DNA of 64,000 nt, taken from Lutraria lutraria. Lineage: Eukaryota > Mollusca > Bivalvia > Venerida > Mactridae. Below the pieces are notes generated by a model, which saw nothing but the letters and a program-made list of their open reading frames with translations, had not been told where the DNA came from and made no database searches. Each line of letters begins with the position of its first letter. The stretch's first letter is position 1. The stretch lies in contig OZ026835.1 of NCBI GenBank assembly GCA_964023205.1, positions 16,760,414-16,824,413 on the forward strand, given 5' to 3'. Position numbers and translations under genes: made by a program. Of this stretch, positions 46,045 to 61,000 are shown piece after piece.

Positions 46045-49000
46045 TTACACCATCAGTCTGGATCCAGGGATGTATCTCGACTCGCTCCAAAGGTTTGACT
46101 CTCCACAATTCTTCGTGGTACGTTTACATTGGTTACACCTGTTATATTTATCACATTGTTCATGTAGAAGCATGCCCGGGCTTTGAGCCCTCGTGTGGTC
46201 TTCATCTAATCTGTCTCTCTTCAGAAGTGAAGCTCGTACCCAGTCCTCCTCAAGCCTCTTACGAGCGTTGAGTCTCCTTGAAAACTTGTGAGCACGATCA
46301 TCTAGCATCCTGTCACAGAAAGACGTAAGTATTAACAATATATAAGTATTACTTAATAAATTAAGTATTACTTAATTTTAATCACAATAAACAATACAAG
46401 TTTGACTTAATCTTCCAAGAATTGAAATAATGATACAAAGAACAGTATAAATTTTGAAAAAAAAGGCAAAAAACTCCCATTTGGTAATTTCATTCATTTA
46501 GAAATATGCAAAATAAAATGAACCATTAAAAACAATACTTATAATGTTCTATCAGGTGTGAACCGATTGCCATCTTATCAGATGAATTGTGATGATAGAA
46601 AATTAATTCCTTATATCATGCAACTAACCCAAGATTAAACTTTAAATATAACATAAACATACTCATTTCTGGTTCTTTCCAAGACATTCTCCTCATCTTT
46701 CTGCTCAGCAAGACGTTTAAGAATATTCTCTCTCTTTCTCTGAGCTACAAGGTCCTGTTGGTCTTGGAATAATTCATAGGCACGACGTCTTCTTTCAGCC
46801 ATTTTCTCATTGGTCATATCGTTCTTACCAAATACCTCGTTATCTGATTCTCTTGGTGGAACTTGTAGTGGCTTAAATCTCAACTGAAGAAACAATAAAG
46901 TATTCTTAATAATAAAATAACTCCTGTCAAATTCTAGACATGATTCGACTATTGATGATATAATAAAACACTCCAATCAATGTTAGATTCACAAGTATCA
47001 ATCAAATCTTAAAAATTCATATAGAACAAGGACCAGTATAATAATTACATTGATAGTTTTTAAAATAGAACAACCAGCATATTAAGGTTGCCATGGAAAA
47101 ATGTTCACTTACCAAACATACACAATTTCTAAAAGCATGTAAAATTATACTTCCATCCACACAACAGACACAGAATAATCTAATATTTAACAATATCATA
47201 AAAATATGCATGCAAATATCAACACACTGATCATGAATCCGCTAACATAAAATCTGATCAAAAAGGGTTTGATAGATTTTATACCTAACCGAAACCACTT
47301 AAAACATTTATTACTTTCTTCAAAAGGTATTTGTTATTATATTTGTACAAGTGATCATACATAAAAAATAAAGTGGTATCAAGGAGGGAATTATTTCTAC
47401 CTTATGTCAACATTGATATATTTGCTAGTTGTGCTTGTAAGGGATAAAACGTATAATAGGAAGTTTTAACATTAATATAAGAGCGATAATATTTTGTGCA
47501 AATCCATTTATGAAAGATTTTCTCCCATTTAGAACTAATTTAATACATATTTTTAAGTAATGATTAATTCTGTATAACTTTTTTGGCACATATAAGCAAT
47601 CAGTTCGGTTATGAACGGGCAAATTAAAATGTGAAATCATATTATGTTCATTATAACATACATGAATATTATTATATATATATACATACAAACATTCATT
47701 TTGGCAAAACAAAAATTCATCTAAAATACACGTAGTCATATTTTGCCCTTAAAAATTAACTTTTGAACTTATCAAAAAAAGGAAAAACTGTTCTTTTACC
47801 CTCCCAAAAAATGGTTTCCAATTTTCATTCAACCTAGATGGAGATGCTGGTTCAGAAAATGGTCTCAGTGTATTTGACTGAGGGATATAAGGTAAGCGCA
47901 GAGAGGTGTTACTAAGTGTAACAGGAGCTGGCTTGTGCTGCACTGGACCATCAAATAGATTACTGCAAAGTTGATCTCTGAGACGTATCTGTACATCAAA
48001 CAGCGAGGGAGAAGAAAGCAAGAGAGAGAAGAGAAGAAGAAATAAGAAAGATTAAAAAGTTAGAGAGAGATAAACATGTACAGAATATAAATTATAAAAA
48101 CATAACAGAACAAATAGTACACACAAAGAATAAAATAAATGAATGCTTCACACATAAGCTTAGAAAAAAAGTAAATAAAGACATAAGAGACATTAAACTA
48201 AAAGTGATAAACAGGACACAAGAAACGTGGAATACTTTTATCACAAAACTTATATTGACATAAGGAAACACATATAATTGATAATAAGCACAAAAGACAA
48301 CAAGCAAATACTACATGTATACTCATACAGTTGATGACAAACATAAAACAATCACCTGTGTTTCCAAAGCTTTCTTGTATCTTTCCTGTTCATCAGCTTT
48401 CTCTTGTAAGAATTGTTCTCTTTGTATCGCCAAACTGAGAAAATAAAATACATGTTACTTCAAGGATTAAAACACAGTATGAATAGTCACACAGTCCATG
48501 TAACAGATGTAATATTTATTCATTGTTTGTCAGTTTACAATGAACAGAGTGTCAGCCAAGATAACAGAAAATATTTTTTATTTCTGATATGCAGAATAAA
48601 ATTTACAGTAAAACTAAGTCTTTAATGTTGTTAATAAAGTCACTACACAGGTTTTCAAGCATTATGCATAACAAAATGATAGATAATGTAAAAGTTTTAA
48701 TATACAAGTTTGTTATTGATGAGTGTGTCATCACTAGCCTAATCATTAGTACATTAGTCCTCTGTTCTAAATGGTCATTTTAATAATTGACAGAATACCA
48801 TGCAAACATGCAGTCAAACCTTTGTATAAAGACAAAGAGAGTAAAAAGTGGTCTTTATAAAGAGACGGCCTTTATTCAAAGATTTAAATAATATGCGAAG
48901 TATAGAGCAAGAAAAAGATTAATAGATCTCTAAACTAAGATAGTTTCTATTCAAAGGTAGTCTTCGTCACAAGTCAGATATGCATTACAGTCAAACCTAT

Positions 49001-52000
49001 AAACAAAGGCAACCTTAAGAAAGACCAAATATGGCCTCTATTGGGAGATGGCTTTTATTTGGAGGTCGTTTTGTTCTATGAATGATCAATGATAGTTTTT
49101 AAAAGAATGACCTTTATCTGCAGGGTGCCCTTTATTTGGAGATGATCACTAATACAAGTTTTACAGAATTTAACACAACATTTTTTCATAGTGACCAGAG
49201 ACAGAAAGCAGCAGAAAATAATCTAAAATTATGCTCATACAAATAATTAACTTGATATTGCATGCATGTTTGGTTCAGTCTCCAAATATGATATTTAATA
49301 TTAATAATTCATAACAATATTTCATAATAATTACAATAGATTTGATGAACTATTTAAACTCTCTCTTGTACAAATAATCCAATATACAATAATGAAATAC
49401 TCAAATATACTGTAAAATAATGCTTTAAAAATAATGCAAAATAATTATCAATCATTCTTAGCATTATTAGTTCTGAAAGGTTTCTATTACCTGTTAATAC
49501 AATACAGTATTAAATTATTGATTAACTGAACAGAGACAAGAACTAATCAAACTTGGTTTTGAACAAAGTTCATCAAAGATTCATTGCAATCTGATGAGTG
49601 TATGTTTAGATCAATGATAACCTCCTGATTATCAAACAACTCATCATGTTCATGCTTAACAAATTCCAGTTTAAATGGTAAATTTATGGTGATATGAAAA
49701 AGAATGTGGGCTGAATATATATTCAGACTACAGTAAAATATTGACATTAAGAAGGCTAGATATTACCCCATTAAAAAAAATCCCTTCTATTTTTCTAAGT
49801 GAGGGGCGAATTTCACCCCTGTTTTGGGATTTCTAGAATAGACACTGGACCCTTGTGACAAAACCTTAATAGTTTTAATACCGAGATGTTCTCATTACCA
49901 AAGTTGAAATATTTATAACTAGTTCAAGAATGTGTGGTTGTTATAATGAGGTGGTTCTAACATTGGCATCATTGCTAAGAAATGTTTTCTTGTGGTAAAA
50001 AGGTGTTGTATTGAACGTGTGTCTAAACTATTACAGACAATTAGAACAGATCATGTATGTAAGACTTACTCTTCAGCTAATTGTACTTGTTCCAATCTCT
50101 CCAGGAATTCTTCATCTGACTTTCTCTTAGATTTAGTAGTTTCTTTTACTTCCACCTGTAAATAGTAATAACATACATAATAACATAAAATAACACAGAA
50201 AATAAAATCTTGGAAAATAAGGGCTGTGGTGGTGGGCATATTTAATTCATCATTTATCAAAAAGAGAGATAAGTAACCACAATAAAAATTACAATGTACA
50301 GTAGTTGAACATTACTGCTTCTGACAGAAGCATGCGAGAATGTGGAATCAAAATCATAATTTTACATCATTAATCATATAATGCCACATGGTGTATGTAA
50401 GCTAATCATTAGTTAATTAGAGAAATATTTGCATATTTAATTAAGTCCAAACATACAAAAAAAAATCAATGAATACTACAATTATGAAGAAAACAAGCCA
50501 TTTAAATGAAAACTGATTTTGATAAAAATTATTTCATTTAAACATGTAGTAATAAAATAGAGTTTATTTAGTACATATAACAGTAAAAAAACGTAGGATT
50601 CACACACTGCCTACAAAAGCAAGTGTTTGAAAATCACCCAAATTTGGTATTACAAAAATCATTCAATCAATCAACTTCACCAGATCTATAGTACCAATTA
50701 ATTAAATCGGAAGAGAATTTAAATTACCACCTGTAGGGCTAATTTATTTCAACAATGTTTTATTATGCAACACTGCAGGATGTCATCCATAATTTCCGTA
50801 ATCTATACATTTACTGACTTTGAATCAATCAAATAACAATTAGGACTTTTCCCTATGCATGGTCACACATTCATTGTTTATTCACAGGGTGTGTGCAATT
50901 ATTTGTAAAACAAAATTACACTAAAAACAGGAAAAGGTTAAAAGAGAATGTATTACATTATGAAACGTTTGAATGGTTTATGTAAAACTATCATTAGATT
51001 TGATAGCATATCAAATGATTTTACGCCAATCACTGAAAATAAATGGATTTTTCAAGAAACGTACATGTATATACGTATATGTCAAAATGTACTACTGCAT
51101 AAAACACACATCATTAACTGCAAATGTATTCTCAAAACTCTATAAGAACTACATACATTATTTACCAGCTATTTATACTGGACTTGTAATATAGCTGAGT
51201 TCATACCTGTTTAGCAAGATCGCCAGAGTACTCATTCTGTTTAATAATTCTAGGTGGTGTCAAGGGACGTCTTTGGAAAATATATGACCTCTGCAAATAT
51301 ATCAATATATAGTAATCAATAAGTTTAGTATTCATTTAACATCAACCAACAGCACCATAAAATATCACAAGATAAAGAATTTTTAACATATTTGTTCATT
51401 TTGATGTGCCAGACATTTTTTATTTTCAGTATAATGAGGCATAGAATACAGAAGTTTATTTATTGACACACATACAAATAAATGAGTAATAACAAAACAT
51501 AACTGTCAAAGATAGACACTTTTAATGGCGATGTATTGGTCTGCTTATCAATTAGCAGCAACTGTTAAAACACTTTTGCATGTTATTATTAATGAGCATT
51601 TTAATAATAACTTCAAACACATAAACAAGGGACAACACTGATAATATCAACAATTTACGACACAGACTTCTCCATTGTTTTCATTACCTTTATCAATACA
51701 TTTTTTTAAATTAATGTTTATTGTTATAAACATATATCAAAAGCTTACATGGAAATCTGTGTCTCTAAGACGCTTTTTGTGATGCACAGCTTCTGAAACA
51801 CCAAGATTAAATGCTGCCATCTTCTGCAAATTGTGTCTCTTGGCCATACCCATTTCCTGATACAAAAAAAATTACATGTACTATAGATATCTCTCAGCAT
51901 TCAATCAATACAATCAGTTTCTAATCTTCACACAGAGATTCCCCATCTAAGTGCCGGTAATTAGATGTTGCTCAATTTTCGTAAATATATAGCCATGTAA

Positions 52001-55000
52001 AAAATTAAATAAAGTTGAAACTATGGCAAAATTAAGGCCTGTGAGTAGATTAACTTTTTAAGGTCAAGGGAAACCTAGTATATATAATTATGTAGTAAGA
52101 ATAGCAAAGAATGAAATCGTTCATTTATTTATTTCATAAGGAAGTTTCAGTAGACAGTTGCTACCTAACAGAAGGCATATATTTCATACCTGTTCCTGGA
52201 GTACATTTTCAGCATCTTTCATGTATTGATACTGTTGTAATAAGCGGTCTTCTTCCTCTTCACGCCTGTTTCTCTCCTCAGTAAATGATACTGGAACATT
52301 TCTGCGTGCTCTCTGATGACATAAGTAACATAATTCTTGACCAGCATTGGGATGTCCACAAGCAGACGGAGGGGGAGACATAACTTTATCTCCTGGTCTC
52401 ATCTGATCAAAGCTCAGAGATCTACCTAATGGTGATAGCTGAGCTGGAGGGTGGGGTTTCAAAACTCTGAAATATAACAACAAAGGTTGTCATAAAACAT
52501 GAATGTAAGACATATAAGATTAGCACTACTAATCAGTTAGGCATTAAAAACAATTTGTTTGATTCTGGTAACCCGACCTACCCTAGCTATGTTTTCCAGC
52601 GACCATGGACTTTTTATTAAGTCTGATTAACAGTATGTTTTTTTTCTCTTTATTTTACTTTTCCACATACTTTCAAGAGTCAAAACAAAAATACCTGACC
52701 TACCAAAAATTTGTTTTAGGCCAAAAAAAGAAAAATACAGGAATCCAAAAATGTCGAAATATGTAAATATGAAACTGTATGGAATATCAAAAAAGTTAAA
52801 GCTCTTTGATTCTAACAATGATATTCATATAAACAAGCAATAACTTTATTCTTTTGTGTAACATCACAATGCATCTGAAAGGAACATGGTGAAATACAAC
52901 AGCAACCAAACTTTACCAAAACCCCTATCACAAAGTTTAAACTGTACCCCTATTAATTTATATCACTGCAATGCTTGTGCTAAAATGTCCAAGAAACATG
53001 AATAAATTGGAATTAACACAAGAACCTATGACATTAGACTCAAGTAAACTTTAATACCAACACCAAAAATGTCAAATTAGCTTTTTATTGAATACAATGA
53101 ATTTTTTTCAAAAAAGTGAATTAAAATAACACAAAATATAATTTGTGCAAGGTGTTGTGTGTAAGGGTCACCTGTTCGTATGAGCAGATTGGGGACAGGA
53201 TGAGCAATAACTGGCACTAAGATGTAACGTATTTTGTCGACGAGATCCAATCACATGTTTTTGTAACGGACTTAGTCTGAGGATTGAATGAAACAAGAAT
53301 TGCTGAATAATTTTATCGACCTTACGTTAAACATTGTTTAAATCTGGTAAGCTAGTATTGTACATTAACTCAAAGAAGAAAATTCCTTCGCAAAAAGTCC
53401 CCGACAACATCAAAGTAAACATCTCATCTATCATTTAAATCAAGGCAAAGAAGTATGGAGTGATTTCAAGCTGAATCAAATAAAATAGTCGATATCTATG
53501 TCATAAATAAAACACTAAGGGTGTTTAATTCTAGATGAAAGTTTACTTTTTTGTTATAAATCTGTCAAATTGTTACAACGCAAAACAGCCCTAAATCTGT
53601 GTTTGTAGATATTTAACAAAACAAACATGAAAGAAAACATATTCACATTCTTTAGAAACCAAATGATTTTTTAAAAAATCATATAAACATTCTATTTTGT
53701 TTTTAATTAAATTGTCTTAAATACAAGTAAGCAAGTTATAAATTAAATTTGAGTCTTAATTTATAAACTGTGTAATACTATGTGTCTTTCTCTTCAATAG
53801 AGAGGGTTATATATTTAAAATATGGTTTATTCATTTGTCAATTCTCACAAATACCCACTATAGAAAACTATAATCCTGATACAGACATACAATGGCAGAA
53901 AAGGGATCAAATATTAATCTGATTTATTGTGTACATGATCAACTAAGCTTAGTTTGTTTATTATGAATATTATATACAATACACAAGAATGAATGTTGGG
54001 TAACCAACAGAGGAATGGCCGATATTCATAAAAACAATTCCTATATAAAATAAGTATTTCATAAAATGATATAATTTCTTATAGGAAATAAGATTGTTGT
54101 TCAATAGCTGATAACAATTAAGATCTGCTTACTTGTACATATCATGTAATACATTTTTTGTATTTTAGATATTGTAAGGAAAAAACATGAGTAAACCATG
54201 ACATATTTTCATAAAACAACAAGAAAGGCTATCCCATAATCTCATGCAAGAAAATATTGTGAAAAAAATAAAGAACTATTAATACACATCAGTCTGTACA
54301 TCCATGGAAAACATATATCACCTGATTTGAACTAGAGGCCTGCATTGATTGAATACAAAATAATATAATTATGTTGCTACACATCAAATAAAAATACAGT
54401 AAAACCTCGATTATCCGAACACCGATTATCCGAATACCCGGTATTATCCGAATAAAATCTACGGTCCCGATTACGTCTCTATATATTTCAACTACAACGA
54501 ACCCCGGTTATACGAATCGGATTTTACGAATACCTGGTGTAATCCGAATAAATTATTTGGTCCCTTAAGTTACGAATGCGCGTATTTTCACACCTATTAT
54601 TCGAAATCGTCAATTGATAACAATGGCCGATTGGGAATCAACTGTCGTGTGACAAACAATGTGTAACATCAATTCATACACGAAGCGTGTCAACAGTTTA
54701 ATTATCGTTGAGTTGACCGTATTGTTAGTTAGGATTTTATACTAATCGCGACGAATATTTAACAATGATATCGGGTATAATCAGTTAATACGCGTACGTA
54801 CCTGGTGATCTGTATGAAATTATTTGCACTTTGAACAGCGTCATTCAAAATCGAAAAACTGATTCGAACGCAATAAAACAAAACTGACTAGAATATGATG
54901 ATTTAATGAAAAAATGATCCAAACATAAAAACATTACGTCTTCGATTCTTTAATTGTTTTAGAATGTGACGATAGCGATGCTTAGTCGATCGTTAGTAAG

Positions 55001-58000
55001 TGAAGTGAGAATGAGAGTGAGAATTATGTCGGATTGTGTTCTGTATAATCCATAATATGCGCGGGTATTTATTTAACAAAAATTTATTGTTTCATTTGTT
55101 AACTCATATACATTCATAAAACAAGGATAAATAATAAGTGTTTGTTATACATTTTATTTTATTCTTATTATCACTCAAGTAACGTCTTGTTTGCATATGA
55201 GAGTTAACTCCCTTGCAATGTACGGACAGTACGGAATTTATCGTTTCCAACCGGTACATCATACTGAAATGGATTATTCGAAACCATGGATTATCCGAAT
55301 GATTTTTCAGGGCCCAACGACATTCGAATAATCGGGGTTTTACTGTACATTGGTCATCCAACTTGTAGAAATCTTGATAAAGACACTTACTCTCCTGGGG
55401 GTGGACTAGGTCTGTTCAAACTAGGGGCTGACTTTGGTGCTTGTGCAGATGGTACAAGATCATCAAGGAAATTGACCCCAGTCGCCATAGCCATAGGGGC
55501 TGCCATACGGGAGCCAGTACGACTAGGTGGTATAGAAGCTCGTTTAGTTGGATCTGCAAGAAAAAATGGAGAATCTTTGATTATTGTCAGGATGCAAGCA
55601 ACCTCAAATAATGGATTGAGAAAATCATTGTTGTCTACATTATGGCATGTTAGTAGTTCTAAAATCAGGGACAGTAATAAGAAAATGCCAAATATGTGTA
55701 TTTGCATCATGATGTAATGTTTTCACCCAGTGTAAAAGAGATATTCAGACAAATCATACTAATTCTAATGCCTCAGTAATATCGTAAAAAATTACCAAAC
55801 CAAAAAAATATCATACATCTGATGGAGACATCACTATAATGATGAAAGCATGCATAACACGAAACATTTGTCAAAAAGAAGAACAACAACACCAAATCAC
55901 AACACCATACAGAACTCACAGAGCAAAAAAGAATCTCACCCCAAGAGCGACTTAGTCCAGATTCAAACTTTATTCCAGTTATTGGTCTATCTTTATTTAT
56001 CATAGGTAAATATAATCCTCCTAAATCAAAACTTCCACGAGATTTCGGCATTTTTACTCAACTTTCAAATTCTCTCAGCTCAAGTATAAATTCACAATTT
56101 TGCACAATGGTAGTATAATATTCGTTTTTTTGTGAAATTAATTAGTTAAAAGATGATATCAATTATACAGGTAAAAACACATTAATCAAAGTAGAAATTA
56201 TTATATTAAGAAATAGAAACTGATTTAGTGTGTAAGTATTTCTTGAAAACACTCCGACTGCAATTCCAATGCTGATCGAAGGACCTTTGAAAAATAATTC
56301 CGAGAACTATACCACTAATGAGGCAACGATCTATTGAATCAATCTGATAATATCATTTATCACGAAATGAAATCAGCCATCAACCAATAGATCCCTGATT
56401 AATAATCTGCCGTAGTTAGTAACTGTATGTTTCCTTAGATGATTTCAATTTCCTTTGCTTAGCAACGAGAGGACATGGACGAGTCCATAGCAACAAATGT
56501 GATCATATGCATTATACAATCACCAATCCACAGCCAAGCAAATAGGGAAAAGGTCATTTATCTATGGTGTGAATGACTTTTTTTTAGATAAATACTGAAT
56601 AATTTAAGACATCACTTTAAGGAAGATCAATAATTCAGAGTTGCTAAGATGTAACGCCATCAATTATTTCCCCTGGGTTTAGTTAACAGACAGAAGGACA
56701 GCAAGAATTATAAGGATTGAAAACTATGCAAACATAAAACATTCATAATTTAATAATTCACTATGGATATATTGTCCAAACATGGAAATCAGCCAATAGC
56801 TGTCTCATTAAATTAATAAGAACAAGATAGTGATATATTTACATGTGTTGGGTAGAATACTTGGAAATGCTGAATTATTGAATACTCAATACATTACAAA
56901 AGACCTGTAAGAATGTTTTAACTTGCATAATATTATTAAAATACACTATGAAGATTAAAATCATGAAATATTCATATAGTTACACTATTGGCTGAATACT
57001 GGTGTATGAACTCATCAGAATAATTCTTCTGAACTTCAGTACTTCATTATTATTAACAGCAGAGCTTATTAGTGTTTTTGCACAAATGCAAAATACATGA
57101 AATAAACATGGGCAAATTAATGACCAAATTTGGAATTCAATGAATCTGATAATATATTCATGGACACTGGGTTGATAAAACAAGACTAATTGATTCTGAT
57201 TTTCTTCATCATTGATTCAATATCAACGGAATAAAGTAATGATTATGCTGATGGTATACATGCAGTTTAAAACAGTATTGCAGATCTCATCAGAGAATTA
57301 ATGTGTATTATGTCTGGTCCAGTAAAGACTGAAGCATTGTTTATCACTGGGAAAAAAGTCAGTCACCTGATACTTCATATTTTTTTCACTAGGGTTTCAC
57401 ATTGCACCACCAGCCAAGGTCATTTGGCAAGTTTTCAAGTTTTATCAGTGAATGAAGACCTTCCCCTGTCAAATGGTTATTCATGATTCATGAACTATTC
57501 ATGAAGTATGCAAGAAAAGTTCATGAACTATTCAAGATTTCATGAACTCCTTTCAAAGGGGCTGGGTAGAACTATCAACCTTAATCAATTTGAATTCACT
57601 CTGAGATGCTACTGATTACCAGTCAGACTACCATAGAGGCCCCTAAATGGAACTTATTTATAATACAATGAATAAGAATATTCATAACCAAATTGAGTAA
57701 ATAAGTAAAGACGTATGAAGAAAATAGAGAAGAGAATGGTAATTTACCTTCACCAAGAAAACAACATATAAACACAGAACTGGCATGCAGGTGTGGATAA
57801 AATGAGGATATATTTTACAGGGATAAATGTAACTTGTCTCTACTAGTCAATATCTTAAAAAAACATTCAATTGATGAACTGACAGCTATGGCAATAAGCA
57901 GATGACAGATTTGAATAAGACAATATGACTAGGAATAAAAAATCTTGTAACAACTAGTACTCTGATCAGGGTTTAATGTATTTACAGTACATGTGTCATT

Positions 58001-61000
58001 AAATATCAACTAGAAGTAACAACAGCTCATTTTTAAACAAACTATCCTAAATTGATTAATTTATACAAGGACTTCTGTACGGCCATGGTACAAGACATTT
58101 ACCATATCTTTATTTTACACTAATCATTAACTGTTAGAGTAAATCCAAAGAGACATAATCACATGAAAGCATTATACTGTACAGAGGATTAAAGACAGAC
58201 TCACAACCACATAAAGACTTACAATCTGGCATGTCCCCAAGTTCAGGGAGGAAACGATAGGAAACAGCTAGAATAGTAATAGTTCAAGTTGTCAATGATT
58301 TGTTTAACACTGTGATGTCATCAATTATTACTTATTCAGGGGAAGTAACTACTGTATTGAAAATATCTAAATGAAAAACTGATTTTTCATGTACTTGATA
58401 ACTTAATAAAGACATATCAAGCACACGTAAAATGTAATCAAGTAAAGAATAAAAAGCAAAATCTTATTTATAAACAAAGCAATGATCTGTAGAAAACATC
58501 CTCTGGATATAAAACATAAGCAAGCTTCTTTAAACACCAAAATCAACATTATTTACAAATCAATTAAAACAGTAACATCAAATACTGTAATGAACTTTAA
58601 TTGAAGTCAAGAAAACATGCACAATAAGAAAACATCTTCAAAAATATTTGCTCAAGAAGAGCTGAATGAAATGTGCACAAAACTTTGACAACAAAATACA
58701 TAAAACTTTTAGAACAACATAAAACAAAATATGAAATATCTGCCTCATGCCACTTACTGTACAGTCTGCAATCTTTACAACTATAATTTAATTAATACAA
58801 ATGGCATTAACGTAAGATCAAACTTAGGTGAGAAAATAAGGCTAATTTCAGAATTTGTATTCATGAAAACAATATTTTACAAAAGAAATTTTTGAAATAT
58901 TGAAAAAGAATTATAGCATTCTAATATATGACAGGGCTTGAATACTGTTACACACTTGTTCTATTAAGTAATCAATGGTATATTGATATCCATGGATAGT
59001 CACTATCCCTAGCATTTGATTTATAATTTACAAAGCTGACAAAAAGTAACAAAGTGATTCCAAAATCAGGTTTTGGTTTTCTTGAAGTAATACTTGATCA
59101 TGAAAAAATTATGTAGTCTAAACTTCAGTATGATGAATATGCACAGATAAGTGACACAGTTGTAAAGTGAGTAATTCAATAAATAAGATTAGAATATTTT
59201 GAATAGTTCTGAATAAAACTTAAATTTAGTGACCTAAAAAGACTATGTTAAACTATATAATATATAATTCACTCAGACTTTGTAGATGGATAAATAACAT
59301 TACAAGTTAGATAAAAACAAAACCAACTTGTTTCGGGATTGTTACAATAAAGAAAAACTTATGTAGATGATACATGTACATTGGAACAAAAAGTTATTAA
59401 TTGGAGATGATGTTTTATATATTCCAGTATACACTAGTAATCCATTATCATATTCTAAGCATGTTGAAAAAATGGCACCTATAGTAGGATGGGTCACTAG
59501 TAATTCTATGGATATTATACACATGGTCTCCAATAAGATGAAATAATAAAGCTATCTACATGATAAGAAATTACAACTGTATGAATTGATAAGAATTAAG
59601 CAGGTCTGTATGATAAAAGCTTCCACACAGCAGACATGCTTGTCACAATTTTAATGTATGTACAGTAAAACCTGTGCTAAAGGCCACCTGTGAATAGAGA
59701 CCACTTGGTTGTTATAACCATACTATATTCACATTCAGATGACCTTTACACTCCTGAAGGTGACATTTATGGACAGGTTTGACTATATGAAGAATAAAAC
59801 AAAGTTTGGTAAAATATTACTCACCAGGTTTTGGTTCAGTGTCCAACATTTTCAATGTATCCATAGGACCAGCTTGACCTAACACTGGTTCATCACTCTG
59901 CATCTCAATATGTCTGATAGCAGCATCAGTGTCGACATCTAAATTATCTATACCTAGACAAAAATATAGGATACAATATTTAAGATAAAAGACAATAAAA
60001 AAACTAACACAATGTTTGCTCTTGAGGTAATTATGAAAGAGCAAAAGTAATTTATGGTATTATACAGCCATTAATTTTAGACTGGGCTGATTTTTATTGT
60101 TTTTCAAAATGTCACATTAACATGAAACTATGAGAAGCAGACTGGGAGGACAGGGATGTACATATTTGTAAATTATAAAAGAATAAATCTTTTATTGAAG
60201 CTGTAAAACTTGAGATGACATAATGAACACTTGAATAATATTATAAAACAAAGAAAGGATGTGATGTCATGATATGAACTGTGTCTTAAAAATAAGACCA
60301 TCACTATGAGGGAGATATTGTCACAAGTGTTCATGTAGTCCATGAGTGGTTTATTATTCAGACTAAATCTGCAATCATGTCAGTAATTATTTCTCTGATC
60401 TGTATTTAATTATTTGCTTTAAATATATACTGTGATGATGTTAATCATAGAAAGTTGGTATTTTTATCACCATATCATGCTTCATAAACTTGATGTTACT
60501 TTTTATAATGTATTTAGTTCTTACATTACTGATTCTTATATATATTAATTAATTTCTTTGCTTAAAAAACAACAAAACATAAACGCCTATTTATACTTTA
60601 TCAATATTAAATAAGGAAATAATTTTTACAATGCTGTATGAATTTGATCTAAAACTTAAAACATATTAGTGTTATTAGTCACAAGTCCTGAACATTTTGT
60701 ATTTGTTTATTGTTATAACTGTAGTATCTTAAATCATTAACACTGAGTTTTAATAACGATCAAACTATGTAAATTTTAGACGCATAACACTGGTCATGAC
60801 AATAAACCAGCTACAATAAACAATTACAGTATATTTATGTAGACAAAACAAGGAAACAATGATCTTGTATTGACAGACACCAAGGTGCTGTAATATAACA
60901 ATCAGGTAATTATATCATCGTGAAGTATTCTATCATTCAGTATGATACAAGATGAACCTTGATTGTGATAAACTACATACTGTAACCAGATCAATCAATA

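Noticed and set aside
55286..55717. Plus-strand ORF of 143 codons
   Set aside because: It is the reverse of the proline-rich CCDC81-like exon 55391-55553 plus the end of the pogo-like element.
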